Below, piece by piece: positions 16,229 to 22,259 of a stretch of 29,899 nucleotides of DNA. The notes under the pieces are model-generated. The model saw nothing but the letters and a program-made list of their open reading frames with translations, was not told the DNA's origin and made no database searches. How positions within the stretch are numbered: position 1 is the stretch's first letter; every line of letters starts with the position of its first letter. Origin of the DNA: a virus; IMG/VR virus record IMGVR_UViG_3300031708_000011, positions 1 through 29,899 of that record; one strand, written 5' to 3'. The position numbers and the translations under genes were made by a program.

Positions 16229-16256
16229 TCACCGCCCCGCGGCGGCGGGGCGGTGA
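16229..16256 (-). terminator. Strong hairpin after the major tail gene
   Basis: A perfect 12-bp stem (TCACCGCCCCGC and its complement) with a 4-base loop lies 11 bases past the major tail stop and before the chaperone gene. No U tract follows on the minus strand, so it may attenuate transcription or protect the 3' end of the abundant tail-tube message rather than fully terminate. Confidence 0.55.
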
Positions 16257-16266
16257 TACGGGAATG

Positions 16267-17442
16267 TCAGTAGGCGGCGGTGACGAAATTACTGAGCGTC
16301 ACCTGGGTGACGCCGACGTCGGTGGTGTTGTTGATTCCGGCCAGGTCGAATGACGCCTGGACGTAGGTGCTGGACAGGTCCACTTTCCCGGTGCTGTAAC
16401 CGGACTTGCTGGTGGTGATCGCGATGGACGCGCCGCCGAGCAGGACCGCCTGGGAGACGGTGGCGACCGTCGCGGTCTGCGTGTAGTTGATGTACAGGTT
16501 CAGGTCAAGGTCGTTTTCGAAGATGGCCTTGTAGCTGCCGTCGACTTCGAGGGCGCCGGGGAAGATGTCCCTCGGCTGCTGCTGCCCGTCCGACCCGTCG
16601 ATGATCTCCGTGGCCCTTTTGAACGTGTAATCAAGGGTGAGGCCGCGGGTGGACGCCGCGCCGGCGTTGTTCATCGTCCACGCCCAGCCCGCCGCGGGCG
16701 CCACCTGGGAGCCGGCCCACGTGAACGACGCCACGGTCGCACGGGGGAACCCCATGTATTTCGGGTTGAAGGTGATCAGGGCCTTCGGGTCGATCTTGAT
16801 GGCGAGTTCGCTCATCACGCAGCCCGCATAGCCGAGGTTGTCGGTCATGTCGTTGATCGTGAACGAGTATGTCGGCCACACTGTGGAGCTGGTGCGGTTC
16901 TGCGCGAAGGTGTGCTTGGTCTGGGTGACGACCGTGCCGCCCGCCGCGGTGTGCGCGTGCAGGGTCGTGTTCCCGCCGGTCCCGCCGCCGACCACGATCG
17001 GCGCCGTGTACGGGCCGCTGCCGGTGACCGTGCCGACCTGCACGTACTCCTGGTTCGCGCCCGCCGCGTCGGAGACGGACAGGATCGAGTTGGCCGGCAC
17101 CGACGCAGTGAGGGGGATCGTCGCGGCGTTCGCGGTCGTGTTGCCTGTCAGGGTCGTCGACGTCGCCGCGGTGACCGTGTCCGGGCCGATCATGGCCCGG
17201 AAGAAGTTCCCGACGATGTCCGCGTAGCCGTTGACTTCGAGATCCCACGTGGAGGACCACGGACCCTGGTAGAGGCCCTGCAGCACCACGTCGTTGTTGC
17301 GGACCGATTCGTCCCGCAGCGGGGTGATCACGTCGTTGAAGTCGCATTTGCTGAACGGCACCGACCACGCCGGGACGAGGTACTGGTACTGGGTGGTCTC
17401 CTTGGCCATGCCGAGCGCCGCGAGCCTGCTGAGCTGGGTCAT
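16267..17442 (-). CDS. Major tail protein (tail tube)
   Basis: This 391-residue protein is encoded just before the chaperone pair, where the tail tube gene is expected. The N-terminal part has SSTWDLEVNGYADIVGNFFR, and the C-terminal part has a mixed sheet with SELAIKIDPKALITFNPKYM and an ending AGINNTTDVGVTQVTLSNF, in keeping with a tube fold. Residues about 95-170 are Thr/Gly/Ala-rich and look like an inserted surface loop or small beta domain. The start overlaps the upstream gene by four bases (ATGA), and the gene is followed by a strong hairpin, in line with high expression. Confidence 0.85.
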   Translation of the reverse strand: MTQLSRLAALGMAKETTQYQYLVPAWSVPFSKCDFNDVITPLRDESVRNNDVVLQGLYQGPWSSTWDLEVNGYADIVGNFFRAMIGPDTVTAATSTTLTGNTTANAATIPLTASVPANSILSVSDAAGANQEYVQVGTVTGSGPYTAPIVVGGGTGGNTTLHAHTAAGGTVVTQTKHTFAQNRTSSTVWPTYSFTINDMTDNLGYAGCVMSELAIKIDPKALITFNPKYMGFPRATVASFTWAGSQVAPAAGWAWTMNNAGAASTRGLTLDYTFKRATEIIDGSDGQQQPRDIFPGALEVDGSYKAIFENDLDLNLYINYTQTATVATVSQAVLLGGASIAITTSKSGYSTGKVDLSSTYVQASFDLAGINNTTDVGVTQVTLSNFVTAAY

Positions 17443-17696
17443 TTCGCTGTGTCCCCCTTCATGTCGTCGGTGCTGGCGGCAGTCCGTGCCGGTTTCGGCG
17501 GCGGGTCAGGTTCCGGTGCCGGCTTCGGCTTGCGCCCGGCCGCGAGGAGGGTGAGGCCGGTGACCGACCCGCCTGCCTCCGGGTCGTGGGACAGGGCGAT
17601 CTGGTCCTCGTCCACCTCGCCGCCGTCCGGGAGCGGCTCCGGGAGGCCAGGCACGATGAGCGGGTAGCCGGTCTGGTTGCGGTAACGGCGAGTCAC
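17439..17696 (-). CDS. Small tail-module protein, 85 aa
   Basis: The start is GTG 17696, with GGAGG nine bases before it. A longer upstream frame lacks coding character. The product opens VTRRYRNQTGYPLIVPG and has an acidic, Pro/Lys-rich C-terminus (KPKPAPEPDPPPKPAR). Short proteins with an N-terminal RYRN-type beta strand precede tail or head genes in many actinobacteriophages and are unassigned. It is coupled to the major tail gene by ATGA. Divergent to it, 28 bases upstream, begins the promoter of a plus-strand cassette. Confidence 0.6.
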   Translation of the reverse strand: MTRRYRNQTGYPLIVPGLPEPLPDGGEVDEDQIALSHDPEAGGSVTGLTLLAAGRKPKPAPEPDPPPKPARTAASTDDMKGDTAK

Positions 17697-17723
17697 GGGA
17701 GACGACCTCCGGGAAGTTTTTGC

Positions 17724-17752
17724 TTGACGGGAAACATTGACAGGAGTACTGT
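17724..17752 (+). promoter_or_regulatory. Plus-strand promoter P1 (TTGACG-N17-TACTGT)
   Basis: A -35 TTGACG at 17724-17729 and a -10 TACTGT at 17747-17752 are separated by 17 bases. It is one of five sites with the same form, each upstream of a plus-strand gene. It would serve the genes at 17869 and 18198. Confidence 0.65.
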
Positions 17753-17868
17753 CGGAGGCGGTGCGGGGAACCGCGGGGCACGGTAAGGAACGGCATCCCA
17801 CTGCTGTCCGCGCGGCCGTGTGGGACACCCCGGTTTCCCGCACCGCCCGGACCCCGTGGAGGCAGCAG

Positions 17869-18201
17869 ATGCGGACCCCCGACTACGCCGCCGGCGATGT
17901 CACCTACCAGGCCTTGCCGGCGCGCCGCGCCGCCTCTGTGCCGCCCGAGCTCGCCTGCTGGGCCGAATGGGTCGTCGTCAGGGACGGGCAGTCCAGCCGG
18001 CCGGCCGGCTGGATCGTCACCGACCCTGGCGGCCATGACCAGACCGGCGAAGGCCCCTACGCCTGCTACCTGGGGTCCGGCGGCCAGGAGGAACCGGCGT
18101 ACATCCGCAACGTCGTGTCACGGAGCCAGGGAACACGGGTCGTCGGGGACGCCGACAACGCCGCCGCCATCCTGGCCGGGCACAGGCAGGGGGCGCCGTG
18201 A
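17869..18201 (+). CDS. Hypothetical protein in plus-strand cassette, 110 aa
   Basis: The start at ATG 17869 has GGAGG six bases upstream. An in-frame GTG at 17761 would add 36 residues of poor quality. The protein opens MRTPDYAAGDVTYQALPARR, has a compact polar core (WAEWVVVRDG, then AGWIVTDPGGHDQTGEGPYA) and no membrane segment. It is transcribed against the tail operon from its own promoter P1, like a moron. It overlaps the next start by four bases (GTGA). I do not recognise a family. Confidence 0.55.
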   Translation: MRTPDYAAGDVTYQALPARRAASVPPELACWAEWVVVRDGQSSRPAGWIVTDPGGHDQTGEGPYACYLGSGGQEEPAYIRNVVSRSQGTRVVGDADNAAAILAGHRQGAP

Positions 18202-18416
18202 CCGAGATACGCGCCGATCAGGTCCAGAGGCTTACGAGGGCACTCGCGGCGCACATTGCCGCTGTCGTCTGGCACGGCAGGAACAGCATCCAGGCTGCCC
18301 GCGCCGAAGCGGTCGCCTCTGCGGCAGCCCGCAACTCTTCTCTCGAGGAACGACGTGCTGCGGCCGCCGGGCTGCTACCGGAAAACCCGCACGGCGAAAC
18401 TGTGTGTGACGGCTAG
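18198..18416 (+). CDS. Small helical protein in plus-strand cassette, 72 aa
   Basis: The GTG start at 18198 overlaps the preceding stop by four bases. The product is almost all helical, with repeated Ala and Arg (QVQRLTRALAAHIAAVVWHG, then AARAEAVASAAARNSSLEER). It is probably soluble and possibly a helical bundle partner. It is the second gene of the P1 unit. No family is recognised. Confidence 0.5.
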   Translation: MTEIRADQVQRLTRALAAHIAAVVWHGRNSIQAARAEAVASAAARNSSLEERRAAAAGLLPENPHGETVCDG

Positions 18417-18426
18417 GATCCCCCCC

Positions 18427-18770
18427 ATGACACGCGTCACCGGCACGGCAAGGCGGCAGGCTGCTGGACAGGCTCCGGCGGGAAGGGATCGTCCCGGACC
18501 GCTGCCTCCGCTGCGATTGAGAGCCGCTGCAAGTCCCTAACCCAGCGGAAAGCGGGGCAGTGGGCCTGGTATGCGACCTGGACGGACCCGGCGGACGGCG
18601 AGACGATCCGTGCCGCCGGAAGCCGGCGGACGATGGGAGAGGTGCTGAGCTGGCCCGTGTGGGCGCTCACCGCCGATGACCTCGGCGACATCAGCATCAC
18701 CCAGGGCAAGCAGCGGGAATACCCGGTGCTTGCCGGATGGCGGGAGTCTGGCGAACTGGAGCCGGGCTAG
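18427..18770 (+). pseudogene. Possible frameshifted gene
   Basis: The frame ending at TAG 18768-18770 has strongly G/C third positions and protein-like sequence with several Trp (KAGQWAWYATWTDPADGETI, then SWPVWALTADDLGDI), but it lacks a start codon before the conserved part. Just upstream, a different frame reads RLLDRLRREGIVPDRCLRCD before a stop, and an ATG at 18427 lies in the third frame. One or two single-base changes could have broken a gene of about 110 codons. Its stop shares CTAG with the stop of the convergent tail terminator gene, a tight fit that supports a real end here. The alternative is a minus-strand frame at 18437-18709, which uses the same wobble positions and cannot be excluded. 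Confidence 0.35.
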
Positions 18771-19291
18771 GCGTCGAAGTCGGGGTCGACCGCCGCGTAG
18801 CTGAACTCGCCGTACAGGTACCCGTCGCCCAGTGTTTTCTCAGGGTCATGGAAATCGACGGAGAAGTGATCAGCGGCGGGTGCCTCGCCGACTGCGAGGA
18901 ACCGGCCGCCGTGGGTCTTGTCCAGCAGCAGGCCCCGGACCCGGAACCCGATCAGCGACACGGCCTTGTCGAACGCCCGCTGTTCCTCCTGGACGATCCC
19001 CGACGCGGGGCGTACCGGCCAGATGAGGCGGAGCTGGAACGCGTACAGGTCGATGCGGCGGATGTTCGCGAACCGCTGCTCGGTGAGCCGGTCCCGCAGC
19101 ACGTAGATGCCGGCGGCTTTCGCCTGGACGGGCCGCGGCCAGTACGCTTCGATGACCTGCCACGGGCCGGCTGGGGCGAGCAGCGGCGGGATACCGTTCT
19201 GGATGCTGCGCAGCCACGCGGTTTCCCGGTCCACCGCATCGGAGGTGTCCCCCGGCACGGGAAGCGATGACGGCATCGGCGGCATGCTCAC
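18767..19291 (-). CDS. Probable tail terminator protein
   Basis: This protein of about 174 residues begins after a short Met/Pro-rich leader with DRETAWLRSIQNGIPPLLAP. Later it has RRIDLYAFQLRLIWPVR and an ending YLYGEFSYAAVDPDFD. Its position after the connector and a small basic protein and before the tail tube gene, its size, and its central strand-helix pattern fit tail terminator (completion) proteins that cap the tube. I chose GTG 19291, which overlaps the previous stop as GTGA with GGATGG eight bases upstream; ATG 19285 is an alternative. A much longer upstream frame is a shadow of the preceding gene. Confidence 0.6.
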   Translation of the reverse strand: MSMPPMPSSLPVPGDTSDAVDRETAWLRSIQNGIPPLLAPAGPWQVIEAYWPRPVQAKAAGIYVLRDRLTEQRFANIRRIDLYAFQLRLIWPVRPASGIVQEEQRAFDKAVSLIGFRVRGLLLDKTHGGRFLAVGEAPAADHFSVDFHDPEKTLGDGYLYGEFSYAAVDPDFDA

Positions 19292-19659
19292 GTCGCGGAC
19301 CATCCTTTCGTTATCCCGGCTTTCTTCTTGCCGTCCGCGAGGACCTGGGCGGGGGTGAGCGGCACCGCGACCTTGAGAGGCGACGGTTTCGCGGCAGCCA
19401 CAGCGGCGGGGGTTTTCCACGCGTATTTCCGCGGGACCGCCGCTGACGGGAATGTCTTGTATTTCCCGGCGGTGATGACGGCGACCGCAGGCAGGTTGTT
19501 TTTCGCGTACACCCGCCAGATAGAAGTGGTGGCGTGCCGGGAGAACACTTCCGGCTGCCAGATGGTGCCGTGCCGGGCGAACTCCTTGTGCCGGCGTCCC
19601 TTGTGCGCACGGAACGTGACCCGGGGCGGCTGGTAGTACCTTTTGAGCTTGATCGCCAC
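19288..19659 (-). CDS. Small basic head-tail region protein, 123 aa
   Basis: The protein starts at GTG 19659, three bases after the connector stop. It is rich in Lys, Arg and aromatic residues (KLKRYYQPPRVTFRAHKGRR) and ends with an Ala/Lys stretch. The position between the connector and the tail terminator is where head-closure or stopper proteins usually lie, but no signature lets me name it. The last bases overlap the terminator start by four. Confidence 0.6.
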   Translation of the reverse strand: MAIKLKRYYQPPRVTFRAHKGRRHKEFARHGTIWQPEVFSRHATTSIWRVYAKNNLPAVAVITAGKYKTFPSAAVPRKYAWKTPAAVAAAKPSPLKVAVPLTPAQVLADGKKKAGITKGWSAT

Positions 19660-19662
19660 AGG

Positions 19663-20343
19663 TCACCGCCCGGTCGTTTTCTTCGCGTTCCGCATGAACC
19701 CGTCGAGTGCCAGGATCGCGTCGGCGTACAGCTGGGCGGGATCATGCTCAGTGGACTGCGGGTCAAGCTGCCGGACCAGCAGCCACGCCGTCATGGACTC
19801 GTTCGCAGTCACCAGCGACGCGGGTGTCGCGATCGTGTACCCGCCCGAGTAGGTGGTCTTCAGGGTGGTGCCGGGCGGGACGAACGTGCCCAGCTGGAAC
19901 CGGACATGCCCGGTGTCCGGCTCGTACTGGATCTGGGACACGTCGACTTCCTGGATCCCGGAGAATGACCGGAGGAGGAAGATCGAGGTGATAGACCCGT
20001 CCCACATCTCCGGGTAGCGGGGCGGCGCCTCCTTGACCCAGAAATGGCGGACCAGCAGGGTGCTGCCCAGGGACATGGCCCGGGAGAAACCCAGCTGCGA
20101 GGTCGGGTCCAGCGGAACATAGGCATCCAAGGCGTCTTCGACATCCAGCTTGTCGGCCCGCTGGGTATCCACCACGTTGGTGAACGGGGAAAGCCTGCGG
20201 TCGCAGATGTCCTCGCACAGCCGGGTGCCCTCGCCCAGTTTCTGCAGGACGAGCTCCGGTTTGAGTTCCCGGGCCAGGCCCGCGAACGGGCCCGCCATGA
20301 ACTGCGCGAGCGTGCACAACGGCACCACCGGGTCAGCGGCCAC
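19663..20343 (-). CDS. Head-to-tail connector (adaptor-type) protein
   Basis: This protein of 226 residues includes PFAGLARELKPELVLQKLGE, a DICDRRLSPFTN stretch, and C-terminal MTAWLLVRQLDPQSTEHDP. Helical N- and C-terminal parts flanking a beta domain (EVDVSQIQYEPDTGHVRFQL), together with the position after the capsid genes, fit an adaptor-type connector that joins portal and tail. I place the start at GTG 20343, six bases after a G-rich ribosome site; GTG 20346 is also possible. The minus frame extends further up but overlaps the plus-strand gene at 20379. Confidence 0.6.
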   Translation of the reverse strand: MAADPVVPLCTLAQFMAGPFAGLARELKPELVLQKLGEGTRLCEDICDRRLSPFTNVVDTQRADKLDVEDALDAYVPLDPTSQLGFSRAMSLGSTLLVRHFWVKEAPPRYPEMWDGSITSIFLLRSFSGIQEVDVSQIQYEPDTGHVRFQLGTFVPPGTTLKTTYSGGYTIATPASLVTANESMTAWLLVRQLDPQSTEHDPAQLYADAILALDGFMRNAKKTTGR

Positions 20344-20378
20344 CACCCACCCCCCGTGACCTTGGCTATCGTGAAGGA

Positions 20379-20570
20379 ATGACAGCGGAACGGCTGGCGC
20401 AGCTGGCACTGTCCTGTGTCCTGTTCGACCTGGCCGCCGCGATCGCGATGCGGATATGGCCGGCGGAGGCGACAGGGATCCGCATGGCGGCGTTCGCGGT
20501 CACCTCATGCGGAGTGGGGATCACCCTGGCCCGGGACTGCCTGCGCAGCTCCCGGCGGCGCCGCCGGTAA
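20379..20570 (+). CDS. Small two-segment membrane protein on the opposite strand
   Basis: This 63-residue protein has two hydrophobic segments (LAQLALSCVLFDLAAAIAM and MAAFAVTSCGVGITLA) and a strongly basic tail (RSSRRRRR). It fits exactly in the 238-base gap between two minus-strand structural genes and ends 11 bases before the convergent vWA gene. The AAGGA directly before the ATG is too close for a normal ribosome site, so the start or the expression mode is uncertain. It may be a small inner-membrane protein such as a superinfection or lysis factor, but that is speculation. Confidence 0.45.
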   Translation: MTAERLAQLALSCVLFDLAAAIAMRIWPAEATGIRMAAFAVTSCGVGITLARDCLRSSRRRRR

Positions 20571-20581
20571 GCGGGGCGCCT

Positions 20582-21280
20582 TTACTTCGATGCGCCGCTG
20601 AGGATGCCGCCCGGACCGGTCGTGGCCGTGTCCGCCGGCGTGGCGATCCCGAGAGAATCAGGTGTCACCGCCGCAGTCCGCTCGGCGGCGTTGAACGTGT
20701 AGTTGCCGGTCATGGTGCCGCGGGCGACCATCGCCGATGCGGACGCGTACGTCCCGGCGGTCGCGGCGGCACAGTAGTTGAGGGTGGTGGCCTGCGGGAC
20801 ACCCAGGGATGCGCCGACCTGGAAGGCGTCCTGGTTGGCGCCCATGTACACGACCGTCCAGCCGTATGCCTCCTGCTGCCGGGCGATCATCGCCTGGACC
20901 TGCTCGAGGCTGAACGTGTGACTGGAGTTCTCTTCCCCGTCCGTGGCGATCAGGACGGTGACCTCACCGGGCCGGTCCTTTTCGTCCATGGCGGCCAGGT
21001 GCTCCCCGCACCGGGTGAACGTGAACCCGATCGCGTCGAGCAGGGCAGTGCCGCCGCGGGCCTTGAGGGTGTAGCTGGTGTCACCGTCGATGTCCCGGAA
21101 AAAGAACACCTGGTCGTGTGCGGTGTCGAATTCGGTGAGGCTGACGGTGCACTTGCCCGGCAAGGCGCGCTGCCCGGCAATATACGCGGCGATGCCCTCG
21201 CTGGTCGCGGCGGCGACACCGAGCATGGAGAAGGACCGGTCGCTGATGATCTCAAGGTGCCGGTAGTCAGGGTTGGTCAA
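20582..21280 (-). CDS. von Willebrand factor A domain protein
   Basis: This 232-residue protein carries the vWA metal-ion-dependent adhesion site: DRSFS with Asp14, Ser16 and Ser18 (DxSxS), Thr78 in KARGGTALLDAIG, and Asp114 in VLIATDGEENSS. Similar one-domain vWA proteins with a GANQDAF motif after the domain, seen here as MGANQDAFQVGASLG, are known from several phages and bacteria. Such domains bind partner proteins through Mg2+. A link to capsid or tail assembly or to a host factor is not established. The start is TTG 21280 with GGGGGA upstream, overlapping the previous gene by 14 bases. The C-terminal 60 residues are Ala/Thr-rich and may be an extended tail. Confidence 0.85.
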   Translation of the reverse strand: MTNPDYRHLEIISDRSFSMLGVAAATSEGIAAYIAGQRALPGKCTVSLTEFDTAHDQVFFFRDIDGDTSYTLKARGGTALLDAIGFTFTRCGEHLAAMDEKDRPGEVTVLIATDGEENSSHTFSLEQVQAMIARQQEAYGWTVVYMGANQDAFQVGASLGVPQATTLNYCAAATAGTYASASAMVARGTMTGNYTFNAAERTAAVTPDSLGIATPADTATTGPGGILSGASK

Positions 21281-21569
21281 CGTGTCCCCCGTTGATGGTC
21301 GTGACGATGATTTCGAAGAGGTGCCAGATGTAGCCCGCGGGGGTGCGGCCGGTGGTGCCGATGTAGCGGGCCCCGGCGGGTACCGGGCGGCCGGTGCCGA
21401 TCACCTGGAAGGTGCGGTTACGCGGGGTGTCGCGGGCCGAGTGGTGCGCCCAGAAGTCGACGGCGCTGTCCCCGGCTGCCTCGACGTGCACCGGGTCGCT
21501 GGTGAGCGGGATCACCCGCGGGCCCCCGTCAACGGGCAGCCGGTACCGGTGCATGCAGCCGGCTTTCAC
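21267..21569 (-). CDS. Conserved phage protein, DUF7352-like
   Basis: The 100-residue product contains MHRYRLPVDGGPRVIPL, DFWAHHSARDTPRNRTFQVIG and AGYIWHLFEIIV. This order of an N-terminal RYxLPVD strand, an FWA stretch, an FxVxGTG stretch and a WHLFE ending matches a small family of actinobacteriophage proteins that I recall as DUF7352. I cannot verify the name. The start GTG 21569 overlaps the previous stop by four bases (GTGA); ATG 21554 is an alternative. No function is known. Confidence 0.65.
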   Translation of the reverse strand: MKAGCMHRYRLPVDGGPRVIPLTSDPVHVEAAGDSAVDFWAHHSARDTPRNRTFQVIGTGRPVPAGARYIGTTGRTPAGYIWHLFEIIVTTINGGHVDQP

Positions 21570-21832
21570 TCCCGGACCGGCGTCCTGCCGCGCCGTCCCG
21601 CGGCCGGCCTGGCAGGTGCAGCCTCGGCCTGCTCGCCGCTCTCCTGCCCGCTGCCGGGGTCGCTGCCCTCGTCTTCCTGGCTGGCAGCCCCGGGGGCGAG
21701 CACCTCAGTGAAATCGTTGCCCGGGATGGCGAGGAGGCTGCCGCCGAGGGTGTCGGGCACCTCGACCGGGGTGCCTGGATCGGTCCACTGGTACTGGCCG
21801 ATGCCGCCAGCGGTCGCTTTCTTAAGCCACAT
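21566..21832 (-). CDS. Small head-tail region protein, 88 aa
   Basis: The product starts at ATG 21832 with AAGGGAAG upstream. It reads MWLKKATAGGIGQYQWTDPG and later VEVPDTLGGSLLAIPGNDFTEV, followed by an acidic, Gly/Ser/Ala-rich tail ending in RRGRTPVRE. Proteins with a VEVPxxLAxxLLAxPGxxF pattern occur after the capsid gene in many siphoviruses of actinobacteria (DUF7302-like, by recall) and are unassigned. It is the first gene of the minus-strand run that resumes after the plus-strand acidic gene. Confidence 0.65.
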   Translation of the reverse strand: MWLKKATAGGIGQYQWTDPGTPVEVPDTLGGSLLAIPGNDFTEVLAPGAASQEDEGSDPGSGQESGEQAEAAPARPAAGRRGRTPVRE

Positions 21833-21894
21833 GAATGTCTTCCCTTGGTGTGGTGACGTGGTACTGGTGCCGCCCGGACGGAACCACGGGCTGA

Positions 21895-21923
21895 TTGACT
21901 TACGTGTACTACTGGCGTACTGT
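21895..21923 (+). promoter_or_regulatory. Plus-strand promoter P2 (TTGACT-N17-TACTGT)
   Basis: TTGACT at 21895-21900 and TACTGT at 21918-21923 are separated by 17 bases and followed by TGAG. The expected start site is near 21930, about 47 bases before the ATG of the acidic gene. Confidence 0.7.
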
Positions 21924-21976
21924 TGAGCACCTGAGAACGAGAACAACCCCCACCGCACGGGGAGGAGGTTAAGCAG

Positions 21977-22105
21977 ATGGCGAACGTCGAGGACGACGAG
22001 CAGGAGACCCTGGATCTCGCTGACGAGGGTGACGAGACCGAAGAGGACGAGACCGGCGACGAGGACGAGGACGAGGACGAGGAGACCGGCGACGAGGTCG
22101 AGTAG
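21977..22105 (+). CDS. 42-residue hyperacidic protein in a self-contained unit
   Basis: The frame from ATG 21977 to TAG 22105 encodes 42 residues, of which 26 are Asp or Glu (62%), with no Lys, Arg or His. The middle is almost purely alternating D and E. It has a near-perfect GGAGGAGGT ribosome site seven bases upstream, its own promoter P2 and a strong hairpin 17 bases after the stop, all on the strand opposite the capsid operon. This is the architecture of a moron. Very acidic small phage proteins can mimic DNA and block restriction, CRISPR or other DNA-binding proteins, but the sequence alone does not show a target. Binding a basic virion protein is another option. Confidence 0.7.
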   Translation: MANVEDDEQETLDLADEGDETEEDETGDEDEDEDEETGDEVE

Positions 22106-22122
22106 TCCCATGTAGGAACTGT

Positions 22123-22151
22123 GAGGCGGGGCGCGTAATGCGCCCCGCCTC
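22123..22151 (+). terminator. Hairpin after the acidic gene
   Basis: A perfect 12-bp stem GAGGCGGGGCGC with a 5-base loop lies 17 bases after the stop codon at 22105. Only a weak T stretch follows (CGGTTTCC). It closes the plus-strand unit and may also act on incoming minus-strand transcription. Confidence 0.65.
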
Positions 22152-22200
22152 CGGTTTCCGCGCACCTGGTCGCTGAGCCGGACACCGGCTGAATCACCCG

Positions 22201-22244
22201 GCTTGCGGCCGGGACGCGCGTGACTTTGCGTCCCGGCCGCAAGC
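22201..22244 (-). terminator. 17-bp perfect inverted repeat after the major capsid gene
   Basis: Arms 22201-22217 and 22228-22244 are fully complementary over 17 bases, with a 10-base loop, and lie 15 bases past the capsid stop on the minus strand. No U tract is seen. It is likely a terminator or a stabilising 3' hairpin for the capsid message. Confidence 0.65.
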
Positions 22245-22259
22245 ATCTGCTGTTCAGGG

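Noticed and set aside
19292-19666. A longer tail terminator product starting at 19666
   Set aside because: The extra part lies wholly within the preceding gene in another frame and is Arg/His/Pro-rich.
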